A stretch of 56,262 nucleotides of DNA from NCBI GenBank assembly GCA_012728955.1, contig JAAYED010000110.1:1-56262 (forward strand), in the 5' to 3' direction. Positions 1 through 7,126 of the stretch are shown in pieces (the first letter of the stretch is position 1; each line of letters opens with the position of its first letter). The position numbers and the translations under genes are program-made. Under the pieces are notes generated by a model. That model did no database searches and was not told the DNA's origin. It saw only the letters and a program-made list of their open reading frames with translations. This stretch comes from Chloroflexota bacterium (lineage in GTDB: Bacteria > Chloroflexota > Anaerolineae > UBA1429).

Positions 1-853
1 CATTGGTGGACATGTCCAGGATGCGGCTGGCCACGGCGGCGGGCAGGTTATCCAGCACCGAGAGATGCCAGTCGGCTTCGACGAGGAATTGAAGACCATG
101 GGCACCGGCGTGTTCGACAAACTGGTAAAAGTAGACAGGGTCATTCCACTGGGCCAGTTCGTCATGCAGCAGCGCCGCGTCCACCTGCTGGCGGGGATCC
201 CCGTTCTGGACGCGGAGGATCGAACGCCAGGCGCCCATCAAAGTACCCTCGATGGGGTTGTCCTCGTCGGCGGTGGCCTCTGCGAGAAAGGCGATGAGCT
301 CCCGTGCGAGAGCCGCCTGGGCCAGCGGGTCTGTGGCCGTCCGTGCGTGGTGCAGCATCATCTCCCGCAGGCTGAGGATCATGTGCCAGCCGGGCAGCGT
401 GTTGTAGCTGACATAGGCCACGCCGTTGGGGGCGAGGTTCTCATGACAGACCCGCAGAAGGTGATCGCGCACCGTCGGCGGCACCCAGGAGTAGATGCCG
501 TGGGCGATGATATAGTCAAATGTGCCCAGTGCAGGGGTAACGTCGGAGAGGTCCTTTGTCTGCAGCGATACGTTGCGCAGGCCAAGCGCATCAACGGCCT
601 GCTGGCCGCTGGCGATCTGGGCGGGCGACAGATCGATGCCCACAAAGCTGGCCCCGGGCAGGCTGGCCGCCATGGGCAGCAGGTTGCCGCCCAGCGCGCA
701 GCCCAATTCCAGCACACGACAGGTCTCCGCCGGTGCGGGCGACAGGCCCAGCAGCGTGGCGCAGACGAACAGGTGGCTGGGGTGCGAGGGCCGGTAGCAG
801 AGCCAGGGATAGGGCACCTCATCGTAGCTGGTGGCGAGCCCCTGTGTTGGCAT
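1..853 (-). CDS. SAM-dependent methyltransferase with regulatory domain (3' end cut off)
   Basis: Reading the minus strand from the ATG at 853 gives at least 284 residues before the window edge. The glycine-rich SAM-binding motif I (VLELGCALGGN, near residue 48) is followed by an acidic strand end (GIDLSP) and an AHGIYSWVP motif, as in class I methyltransferases. The downstream part (LQFLVEADWHLSVL) resembles the methyltransferase regulatory domain (PF10119-type). A TATAAT lies on the minus strand at 886-881, about 28 nt upstream of the start. The substrate cannot be told from sequence. The opposite strand also carries a long open frame here, but only this frame has recognisable motifs. Confidence 0.82.
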   Translation of the reverse strand, partial: MPTQGLATSYDEVPYPWLCYRPSHPSHLFVCATLLGLSPAPAETCRVLELGCALGGNLLPMAASLPGASFVGIDLSPAQIASGQQAVDALGLRNVSLQTKDLSDVTPALGTFDYIIAHGIYSWVPPTVRDHLLRVCHENLAPNGVAYVSYNTLPGWHMILSLREMMLHHARTATDPLAQAALARELIAFLAEATADEDNPIEGTLMGAWRSILRVQNGDPRQQVDAALLHDELAQWNDPVYFYQFVEHAGAHGLQFLVEADWHLSVLDNLPAAVASRILDMSTN

Positions 854-880
854 GGCAACTCCCCTTGAGCGATTGGGGAC

Positions 881-909
881 ATTATAGAGGGTATTGACGC
901 CCGGTTCCA
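881..909 (-). promoter_or_regulatory. Candidate promoter of the methyltransferase
   Basis: Perfect TATAAT at 886-881 on the minus strand, with a poor -35 (TGGAAC, 909-904) 17 nt upstream. The predicted start of transcription is about 20 nt before the ATG. Confidence 0.45.
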
Positions 910-1018
910 CGGTTTTCCAGGCTGGGGAGTTGTTTGGGGCGAGGCAGGAGCCGGGCACTGGCCGCACTGGGCCGGAGCATGCTATGCTGCCCAGCAGCAA
1001 TGGCTTGGAGGTACGACG

Positions 1019-1681
1019 GTGATCGACGCAGAGAACCGGTGGATGCCACCCTCGCCCCATCGTGAGCGGATCCTGGAGGCGCTGCAGAGCGGCGCAGCGC
1101 ACCTGGTGGATCAGGGACATCGCCTGCCGCCTCTGCTCGTGTTTGAGGATGGCGGCATGATCCCGCTGCCGCGCGTGCGCCTGGCAGCGACGCGCCGGGG
1201 CCCTCAGTTGGTGGCCGCCGAGGAGAGCGACTCTCCCGGCATGACGCGTTTTTACGATGTGTGCGGCAGCATCGACGAGATCCTGGGGCAGGTGCGTGAG
1301 GGCCGTGCGCGCGATCCCGAGGAGATGGCCGGACTGTTGCGCGACATCGGCTACATGGTGGCGCGCCTGGGGCGCCGGGAGGAGCAGTACCGCGCTTTTC
1401 TGCAGGCGGTGCAGGCTGCGGTAAAGGCCGGGTTCGCCCAGCTGCCCCCCGATGCCCAGCAGGCGCCAGAGCGGCTGGCGCGGCTGGGCGCGGCCCTGGG
1501 GCTGGAGGGCGCGCCCCCTGGGGACGTGGCGACCATCACCAGTTGCGCGGAGGAGGTGCGGGCGCTGGCTCAGGCGCTGGAGGACCACCTGGCGCGCATG
1601 CGAGAGGTGGCAGCGGAGGTGCATCGCGCCTACCAGGCGGTGCGCGGTGCCCGCAACTGGGACGAGCAAGCGCCGGCGTAG
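1019..1681 (+). CDS. Hypothetical protein, largely helical
   Basis: GTG start at 1019 preceded by a GGAGGT ribosome-binding site at about 1006. The product is 220 aa, with no signal peptide or membrane segment. Residues 1-75 contain a short beta-rich stretch (LLVFEDGGMIPLPRVRL). The rest is Ala/Arg/Glu-rich and predicted helical, and could form coiled coil near residues 180-210. I do not recognise a family. It stands alone between a divergent methyltransferase and a convergent glycoside hydrolase. GC-rich codon use matches its neighbours, so it is probably a real gene. Confidence 0.65.
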   Translation: MIDAENRWMPPSPHRERILEALQSGAAHLVDQGHRLPPLLVFEDGGMIPLPRVRLAATRRGPQLVAAEESDSPGMTRFYDVCGSIDEILGQVREGRARDPEEMAGLLRDIGYMVARLGRREEQYRAFLQAVQAAVKAGFAQLPPDAQQAPERLARLGAALGLEGAPPGDVATITSCAEEVRALAQALEDHLARMREVAAEVHRAYQAVRGARNWDEQAPA

Positions 1682-1731
1682 CGCACAAGAGGGCGCCACG
1701 CCGGCGGCGGTACGCCGTGGGAGAGACGGGC

Positions 1732-2820
1732 TCAGCGGGCGCCGGTGATCTCGGCCACCCGCTCAAAAAAGGCGCGCTTGAAGGGCGTGTTGATCGTCCA
1801 GTTGACCGGCGGGGTCTGAAAGCCGGTGAGATCCTCCCAGGGGGCGTCGTCGCGCCAGCGGGGGCGCGGGTTATAGTCCTCCCAGGGATCGCCACCCTGT
1901 CCATGCCAACCCTGGTCATAGTAGCCCCAGGAGACCCGGCGAGGCCAGGCGGCCTCGAAATTGGGCAGCGCCGGCGAATCCTCATTGATGATGATCGGCT
2001 TGGGCGCGATGCGGTAAGCCTCCATGCCCTGTACCTGCTCGATGGCGGCGATCAGGCCCTCCGGTCGGAGTCCGTTGCCATGCAGCAGGATATAGTCCAC
2101 GCTGCGCACCAGGCTGGCCGGCGGCATGCCGCGCCCGGTATGCACCTCGGCGCCGCCGCCACTGGTGGAGAACAACAGCCCGGGAAACTCGGCCCGCAGG
2201 GTGTCGAGCATCTCGTGCTGCCTGTCAGCGCGAAAAATGCTGTAGGGCGTGTGGTCCACCACCACATCGATCTCGTTGGCCAGTTCCACCAGGACGTTGC
2301 GGTAGCCGCCCTCGCAGATAAAGGCGCAGGCCTCGCGGGCGGCGCGCCACACGGCGGCCTCGTCCTCCATGCGATTGAGCATCATCCAGTAGAAGAATCC
2401 CACGTTGGCCACCATGCCCAGAGCATCGGCACGCTTGAGCACCCGGTCAAGGCGCGCGGCATAGGCGGGCCTGAGAGCGCCCTGGGGCGTAAAGCCGTTG
2501 TTGTCATAGTTAAAGTACACATCACGCACGTACATGGGGCCGCCGCCCTGCAGGTTGACGCCAAAGGCGCGGATGCCGTGGTCGTACCAGCTGGGGAGCG
2601 CCTCGCAAAAGGCGTCGGTGTTGCGCTCCGGGTCCCAACGACCGGTATCGGGATAGGCCCAGTGGGCCACGGTCACAGGGTTGGCGTCGTCAAAGATGGC
2701 CTGTACCGCGCGCACGTTAAAGAGCATGCCCTCGATCCGATGGCCCTGGTACCAGCGGCCGGGATAGGTGGGCTTGCCATCGATGTACACATCGGCACCG
2801 TGGATCGTCACCGTGGTCAT
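1732..2820 (-). CDS. Glycoside hydrolase-like TIM-barrel protein (clan GH-A type)
   Basis: 362 aa, with no signal peptide, so probably cytoplasmic. VELANEID near residue 180 fits the Asn-Glu acid/base motif of clan GH-A hydrolases, and IIINEDS near residue 275 ends in a Glu placed like the barrel nucleophile. The ATG at 2820 is chosen because AAAGGAG sits 7 nt upstream; a slightly longer frame exists but has no such site. It is divergently transcribed from the sugar-acid dehydratase at 3012, with consensus-like promoters between them, which suggests a shared sugar substrate. The exact GH family cannot be assigned by eye. Confidence 0.7.
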   Translation of the reverse strand: MTTVTIHGADVYIDGKPTYPGRWYQGHRIEGMLFNVRAVQAIFDDANPVTVAHWAYPDTGRWDPERNTDAFCEALPSWYDHGIRAFGVNLQGGGPMYVRDVYFNYDNNGFTPQGALRPAYAARLDRVLKRADALGMVANVGFFYWMMLNRMEDEAAVWRAAREACAFICEGGYRNVLVELANEIDVVVDHTPYSIFRADRQHEMLDTLRAEFPGLLFSTSGGGAEVHTGRGMPPASLVRSVDYILLHGNGLRPEGLIAAIEQVQGMEAYRIAPKPIIINEDSPALPNFEAAWPRRVSWGYYDQGWHGQGGDPWEDYNPRPRWRDDAPWEDLTGFQTPPVNWTINTPFKRAFFERVAEITGAR

Positions 2821-2864
2821 GGGCACTCCTTTCGCCCTCTGCATGGTTTCCCTCTCGCCGGCGG

Positions 2865-2893
2865 ATTGTACTCGAGGCCGCGGAGGTTGTCAG
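2865..2893 (-). promoter_or_regulatory. Promoter of the glycoside hydrolase at 1732-2820
   Basis: Minus strand CTGACA (2893-2888), 17-nt spacer, TACAAT (2870-2865). Confidence 0.6.
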
Positions 2894-2944
2894 GCAAGGC
2901 GTCAGGCCAAGGGGGCCCGCCCACCGGCCAGCGCGTATCAGAGG

Positions 2945-2972
2945 TTGACCAGAGCGGCGGTGAGACTAGAAT
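2945..2972 (+). promoter_or_regulatory. Promoter of the enolase-superfamily dehydratase
   Basis: TTGACC (2945-2950), 16-nt spacer, TAGAAT (2967-2972). The predicted transcript has a leader of about 33 nt before the ATG at 3012. Confidence 0.65.
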
Positions 2973-3011
2973 GTGCCGCGGAAGGCTTATCTGCATCAGG
3001 AGGCACCAACC

Positions 3012-4202
3012 ATGCGTGTGATCGCTGCCGACATCATCGACGTGACCCTGCATCCGCACAAGCCGCCCGTGATCCTGCGCTTGATCACCGACGAGGGCCT
3101 GTACGGCGTGGGCGAGTTTCCGCTTTCCTATGGCATCGGGCGAAGCGCTGCGCTGGCCATGCTGCAGGAGATGGTGGAGCAGTATGTGATCGGGCAGGAC
3201 CCCGCGCGGGTGGAAAAGATTTGGAAGGATATCTTTTTCCGCACCTTTTGGGCGCAGGGGGGCGGTCCGGTGGTGTACGGGGGCCTGAGCACCATCGACA
3301 TGGCACTGTGGGACATCAAGGGCAAGGCGGCCAATCTGCCGGTGTACGATCTGCTGGGCGGGCGCATGCGCGATGACCTGCACGTATACTGCAACGGCTG
3401 GCTGGGCACCGAGTTTGCGCCGGCCCCCGACCATATCGAGAGCCCCGAGGCCTATGGTGAGCGTGCCGCCATGGTGGTCTCCATGGGGTACGACGCGCTC
3501 AAGTTCGATCCCTTCAGTGCGCCCCGCGGCTCGGGCTGGGGCCCCCGCGAGCGCCTGCTGGAGCCGGAGCGTGGCGAACTGGCCTATCAGCGGGTCAAGG
3601 CCGTGCGCGAGGCGGTGGGGCCGCAGGTGGACGTGCTGGTGGAGGTGCACGGCTGGCTGGGCGTGAGCGACGCCATCGCCTGGGGGCGCCGCATCGTGGA
3701 TCTCAAGCCCTTTTTCTATGAAGAGCCGGTGGACGCCATGAACGTGGAGGTGATGGCCCGGGTCGGTCGTGAGGTGCCCATTCCGCTGGCGGCAGGCGAA
3801 CGGCTGTACACCCGCTACCAGTTCCGCGAGTATATCGAAAAGCAGGTGCTCGACATCCTGCAGCCCGATATCGGGCTGGCGGGCGGCATCACCGAGTTGA
3901 AAAAGATCGCCTCGTACGCCGAGACCTATAACCTGTACATGCAGCCACACAACTGCCACGGGCCAATCGCCACGGCGGCGGCGGTGCAGGTGGATGCCTG
4001 TATCTCGAACTTTATCATCCAGGAGACGGTGCCCGAGCGGCCGATGGTCTGCTATGACATGGTCAACGAGCCTCTGGAGCCCCAGATCCGCAACAGCCGC
4101 ATGCCCATCCCCACCGGCCCTGGGCTGGGCGTGACGCTGAACGAGAAGTATATCGCCCGCTGCAACGTCAAGCGCTTGGGCGACAGCAAGGCAACCTTTT
4201 AG
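3012..4202 (+). CDS. Enolase-superfamily sugar acid dehydratase (galactonate/mannonate dehydratase-like)
   Basis: 396 aa. The ATG at 3012 follows AGGAGG; an earlier in-frame ATG at 2973 lies almost on the predicted transcription start and is less likely. The N-terminal capping domain is followed by a barrel. KFDPF (after residue 160), VEVHGW, FYEEP and AAGERL place the metal ligands, with LQPDIGLAGGITE near residue 290 and PHNCHGP carrying a candidate catalytic His. This arrangement is that of the galactonate/mannonate dehydratase branch of the mandelate racemase group, which turns aldonic acids into 2-keto-3-deoxy acids. The substrate is not determined. A strong terminator follows. Confidence 0.85.
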   Translation: MRVIAADIIDVTLHPHKPPVILRLITDEGLYGVGEFPLSYGIGRSAALAMLQEMVEQYVIGQDPARVEKIWKDIFFRTFWAQGGGPVVYGGLSTIDMALWDIKGKAANLPVYDLLGGRMRDDLHVYCNGWLGTEFAPAPDHIESPEAYGERAAMVVSMGYDALKFDPFSAPRGSGWGPRERLLEPERGELAYQRVKAVREAVGPQVDVLVEVHGWLGVSDAIAWGRRIVDLKPFFYEEPVDAMNVEVMARVGREVPIPLAAGERLYTRYQFREYIEKQVLDILQPDIGLAGGITELKKIASYAETYNLYMQPHNCHGPIATAAAVQVDACISNFIIQETVPERPMVCYDMVNEPLEPQIRNSRMPIPTGPGLGVTLNEKYIARCNVKRLGDSKATF

Positions 4203-4210
4203 GAAGGCTG

Positions 4211-4244
4211 GGGCGCAGGGGGTGGGTCCCTCTGCGCCCTTTTT
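4211..4244 (+). terminator. Rho-independent terminator after the dehydratase
   Basis: GGGCGCAG (4211-4218) pairs perfectly with CTGCGCCC (4232-4239), followed by five T. Confidence 0.88.
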
Positions 4245-4262
4245 CGCGATCTCGGGTGCGCA

Positions 4263-5609
4263 GTGTTTGAGGAGGCGAGGCAGGCGGTGGACAAGCCCTG
4301 GGCGCAACAACTGGCGGGACGTTTACAGGCACGCACTGCGCGGGTGTGCGTGATGGGGCTGGGCTATGTGGGCCTGCCTCTGGCGCTGCTGCTGGCCGAG
4401 GCAGGCTTGTACGTGACGGGCATTGACCCCGATCGGGACAAGGCGGCGCTGCTCGCCAGCGGCGTGAGCTATATCCACGACATTCCGGACGCCCGCGTGG
4501 CGGCCGCCAAGGCCTCGGGACGCTTTCACACCTCTCTCGATCCCGAGCCCCTGAGCAGGGCAGACGTAGCCATCATTTGTGTTCCCACGCCACTCTCCAA
4601 GTCCAAGGATCCCGATATCTCGTATGTGGTGGAGGCGGTAGACAGCTTGGCTGCGCACCGTCACCACGGCATGCTGATCGTCCTGGAGAGCACTACTTAT
4701 CCCGGCACTACGGAAGAGATTCTGCTGCCGCGGATCCAGCAGGATGGATATGTGGTGGGGGAGGACCTGTTTGTGGCCTTTTCGCCCGAGCGGGTGGATC
4801 CCGGCAACAAGCGCTTTACCATCCGCAACACGCCCAAGGTGGTGGGCGGGGTGACGCCGGTGTGCCTGCGGCTGGCCCAGCAGCTGTACGACGCCATTGT
4901 AGAGCGCACCGTGCCCGTCTCGAGCCCGGCCACCGCTGAGATGGTCAAGATTCTGGAGAACACCTACCGGGCGGTGAACATCGGGTTGGTGAACGAAATG
5001 GCCCAGATCTGCCGGCGCATCGGGCTCGACATCTGGGAGGTGATTGAGGCGGCGCGCACCAAGCCCTTTGGCTTTCAGGCCTTTTATCCCGGGCCCGGGC
5101 TGGGGGGCCACTGTATCCCGGTGGATCCCCTCTACCTCACCTGGAAAATGCGCAGCCTGAGCGTGCAGACGCGCTTTATCGAACTGGCGGACCAGGTGAA
5201 CCGCGATATGCCGCTGTATGTGGTGCACGGCGTGCAGGATGCCTTGAACGACCTGGGCAAGCCGCTGCGTGGCAGTGCCGTGTTGCTGCTGGGGGTGGCG
5301 TACAAGGCTGACGTGGCCGATCTGCGCGAGAGTCCGGCGCTGACCATCATCGAGCAGCTGCTGGCCCGCGGCGCCCGGGTGCAGTATCACGATCCCTTTC
5401 TTGCTCACGTCCAGCTCGGGACGGGGGCCGTGTTGGAGAGTTTACCCGCCCTCGACGAGGACGCGCTGCGAGCGGCCGATTGCGTACTGGTGCACACCCC
5501 TCACAGCAGCTATGACCTGGAGGCTCTGGTGCGGCAGGCGCGGCTGGTGTACGACACGCGGGGTGTGGTGCCGCAGGGCGTGGGCAGCGCGCAGGTCTAT
5601 CGCCTCTGA
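4263..5609 (+). CDS. UDP-sugar 6-dehydrogenase (UDP-glucose/GDP-mannose dehydrogenase family, WbpA/TviB-like)
   Basis: 448 aa. Three domains of the family are present: an N-terminal Rossmann fold with GLGYVGLPLA near residue 32 and VPTPL near 105; a central dimer domain (SPERVDPGN, then GLGGHCIPVDP with the catalytic Cys near residue 280); and a C-terminal domain (GVAYKADVADLRESP). It oxidises the C6 hydroxyl of a nucleotide sugar to a uronate using NAD for surface glycan synthesis. The GTG at 4263 lacks a good ribosome-binding site; GTG 4287, with GAGGAGG upstream, may be the true start and would shorten the protein by eight residues. Confidence 0.9.
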   Translation: MFEEARQAVDKPWAQQLAGRLQARTARVCVMGLGYVGLPLALLLAEAGLYVTGIDPDRDKAALLASGVSYIHDIPDARVAAAKASGRFHTSLDPEPLSRADVAIICVPTPLSKSKDPDISYVVEAVDSLAAHRHHGMLIVLESTTYPGTTEEILLPRIQQDGYVVGEDLFVAFSPERVDPGNKRFTIRNTPKVVGGVTPVCLRLAQQLYDAIVERTVPVSSPATAEMVKILENTYRAVNIGLVNEMAQICRRIGLDIWEVIEAARTKPFGFQAFYPGPGLGGHCIPVDPLYLTWKMRSLSVQTRFIELADQVNRDMPLYVVHGVQDALNDLGKPLRGSAVLLLGVAYKADVADLRESPALTIIEQLLARGARVQYHDPFLAHVQLGTGAVLESLPALDEDALRAADCVLVHTPHSSYDLEALVRQARLVYDTRGVVPQGVGSAQVYRL

Positions 5610-5632
5610 GGTTTGAGGCTGGCGACTGGGAG

Positions 5633-6187
5633 CTACTGATCCTGGAGCGTAGCGACCATGGGCAGGTTGCGGTAGTACGAGCCGGCATCCAGCCCATAGC
5701 CCACCACAAACTCGTCGGGCAGCTCCAGGCCCCGATAGGCCAGGGGGACATCCAGCAGGCGGCGATAGGGCCGGTCGAACAGGACCGCCACATTGAGCGA
5801 GGCGGGTTGCCGCGTACGCAGCGTGCGCAGCAGGTAATCCAGCGTCAGGCCGGTGTCGATCACATCCTCGACAAAGAGCACGTGGCGATTGGTGATAGAG
5901 ATGTCGAGGTCCTTGACGATGCGCACGGTGCCCGAGGAGCCGCCGGCGGCATAGGACGAGATGGCCATAAAGTCCACGGCGACGGGGATATCGATGGCCC
6001 GCAACAGGTCGGCCATGAACATCACCACGCCGGTGAGCACCCCCACCAGAACCGGTTGCCTGCCGGCATAGTCCTCGCTGATACGGGCGCCCATCTCCAG
6101 CACGGCCGCCCGTATGGCCTCCTCGCTGAGCACCACGCGTTGCACGTGCTCCTGCAGCTTGCCCGCGGGCGGGTTACTCGTCTGCAT
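5633..6187 (-). CDS. hpt: Hypoxanthine phosphoribosyltransferase
   Basis: 184 aa, the usual size. It salvages hypoxanthine and guanine with PRPP to IMP and GMP in the cytoplasm. The PRPP-binding loop is VLFVEDVIDTGLT near residue 100. VGVLTGVVMFMADLL and the C-terminal FVVGYGLDAGSYYRNLP also match the family. Its start lies inside the end of the upstream nuclease-like gene (14-nt overlap, different frame), so the two are probably translated from one mRNA starting at the promoter near 6650. Confidence 0.93.
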   Translation of the reverse strand: MQTSNPPAGKLQEHVQRVVLSEEAIRAAVLEMGARISEDYAGRQPVLVGVLTGVVMFMADLLRAIDIPVAVDFMAISSYAAGGSSGTVRIVKDLDISITNRHVLFVEDVIDTGLTLDYLLRTLRTRQPASLNVAVLFDRPYRRLLDVPLAYRGLELPDEFVVGYGLDAGSYYRNLPMVATLQDQ

Positions 6188-6599
6188 GGCTCAGCGCCTC
6201 TTTGCCCACCAGCTCCTCCGCATGCTCCTCGATGCCATAACGCCTCAGCATCCACTCAAAATCCTTGCGATTCCACAGCTTGATCTTGACGTCGGGATAC
6301 AGTGCTACCAGCTCGCGCAGCTTGCGGCGCTTGAGGCGGATCAGCCTCTGGCGCAGGGTGGTCAGCTCGATAAAGGTGTCCTGGTCCACCAGGTAAAAGT
6401 CGGGAGAAAAGGCCTCGAGGATGTTACCGTGCTCGTCCCAGGCCAGTGGAAAAGTATAAGGCTCATACTCCCAGCGGATGCCGTAAAAATCGAGGACGGA
6501 GGCAAACTCTTTTTCGCTGGGGTGGGCAAAGGTGATGGCTTTACGGGGGAGGGACGGATTCCGAATGGGGCGACGAACCGATTCTGGCTGGTCTTGCAT
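6174..6599 (-). CDS. PD-(D/E)XK nuclease-like protein, cotranscribed with hpt
   Basis: 141 aa. SEKEFASVLDFYGIRWEYEP is followed by FSPDFYLVDQDTFIELT and then KRRKLRELVALYP. This order (early Glu, PDF, hydrophobic strand with E-x-T, then basic helix) looks like a compact PD-(D/E)XK nuclease core of the TnsA/restriction-endonuclease-like kind, but the usual Lys of E-x-K is replaced by Thr, so activity is uncertain. No membrane segment. It starts at an ATG with a weak GGA site, follows a near-perfect promoter at 6645-6672, and overlaps hpt by 14 nt. The family assignment is inference. Confidence 0.6.
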   Translation of the reverse strand: MQDQPESVRRPIRNPSLPRKAITFAHPSEKEFASVLDFYGIRWEYEPYTFPLAWDEHGNILEAFSPDFYLVDQDTFIELTTLRQRLIRLKRRKLRELVALYPDVKIKLWNRKDFEWMLRRYGIEEHAEELVGKEALSHADE

Positions 6600-6644
6600 T
6601 CCGGTGATGACTCTCCTCCCCGGCCTGACGCCGTTCTGGTGCCC

Positions 6645-6672
6645 ATTATAGAGTCGCCAGGTGTGCTGTCAA
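6645..6672 (-). promoter_or_regulatory. Consensus promoter of the nuclease-like/hpt pair
   Basis: Minus strand TTGACA (6672-6667), 16-nt spacer, TATAAT (6650-6645). It begins just 8 nt after the terminator of the upstream noncoding RNA. Confidence 0.8.
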
Positions 6673-6679
6673 TGGGTAC

Positions 6680-6710
6680 AAAAAAAAGCCGCAGAGAATA
6701 CTCCGCGGCT
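6680..6710 (-). terminator. Rho-independent terminator of the noncoding RNA
   Basis: On the minus strand AGCCGCGGAG (6710-6701) pairs with CTCTGCGGCT (6696-6687) with one G-T pair, followed by a run of T to 6680. Confidence 0.88.
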
Positions 6711-6986
6711 GGTTCAGGCAAGAAACAAGACCCCAAGTGGCCTTCCCGCTCGGTGCGCTACACTCTCGTTGATCAAGGAGTGTCTCCTCCTGCAGCCCCA
6801 GTGCATCACTCTCCGCAACGGGATCCTGATGGACTCCACAGTGCCGGGTGCTGCCAGCGCTTGCCGCCAGCAACCCGCACTGCTTATAGACCGCGACCGG
6901 CCCTCTGGGGACCACCCCAGGAACGCTCCGCCCACTGGGCTGTTCGATTGTGGCGCCCCGACTGTCAGATCTCTCGGGGTCTTGCA
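6680..6986 (-). ncRNA. Free-standing structured noncoding RNA, family unknown
   Basis: The minus strand has its own promoter (TTGACA-17-TAACAT) and ends in a strong terminator, with no convincing reading frame between. The predicted transcript is about 300 nt, of which about 265 precede the terminator. CAAGACCCC at 6985-6977 pairs over its whole length with GGGGTCTTG at 6734-6726, closing the molecule. Inside, a ten-base strand within 6944-6933 pairs with one within 6803-6792 with a single bulge. Local hairpins lie at 6920-6905 (CTGGGG/CCCCAG, loop of 4), 6881-6840 and 6783-6760. RNase P, tmRNA and SRP RNA signature motifs are absent; a divergent 6S RNA is possible. Confidence 0.72.
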
Positions 6987-6991
6987 CAGTG

Positions 6992-7020
6992 ATGTTAGCA
7001 GAGTGGTGGGCGCTTGTCAA
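6992..7020 (-). promoter_or_regulatory. Promoter of the noncoding RNA
   Basis: Perfect TTGACA (7020-7015), exact 17-nt spacer, TAACAT (6997-6992). The expected start of transcription is near 6986, exactly where the closing helix begins. Confidence 0.8.
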
Positions 7021-7061
7021 GGATTTTTGGGACCAAGTGTTGCCCCGCCGGCCCATGCTAC

Positions 7062-7091
7062 GGGCAGCGGCACTGGTCTTGGCCGCTGCCC
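7062..7091. repeat. Perfect inverted repeat downstream of the GH2 gene
   Basis: GGGCAGCGGC (7062-7071) and GCCGCTGCCC (7082-7091) form a 10-bp stem with a 10-nt loop, 36 nt after the GH2 stop. No T run follows on either strand, so it may be a weak or factor-assisted terminator or an mRNA 3'-end stabiliser. Confidence 0.55.
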
Positions 7092-7126
7092 GCATATGCT
7101 GCTTGGCTTGTGGGTGACGCCGGGGT

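Noticed and set aside
65-868. Long open plus-strand frame over the first gene
   Set aside because: It is antisense to a minus-strand methyltransferase with clear SAM motifs and has no motif of its own; high GC keeps antisense frames open.
6680-6986. Identification of the noncoding RNA as RNase P RNA, tmRNA or SRP RNA
   Set aside because: I could not find the conserved GAGGAAAGTCC-type and ACAGAA RNase P elements, a tRNA-like CCA end with TTCGA T-loop, or the SRP GGAAGCAGC region on either strand.
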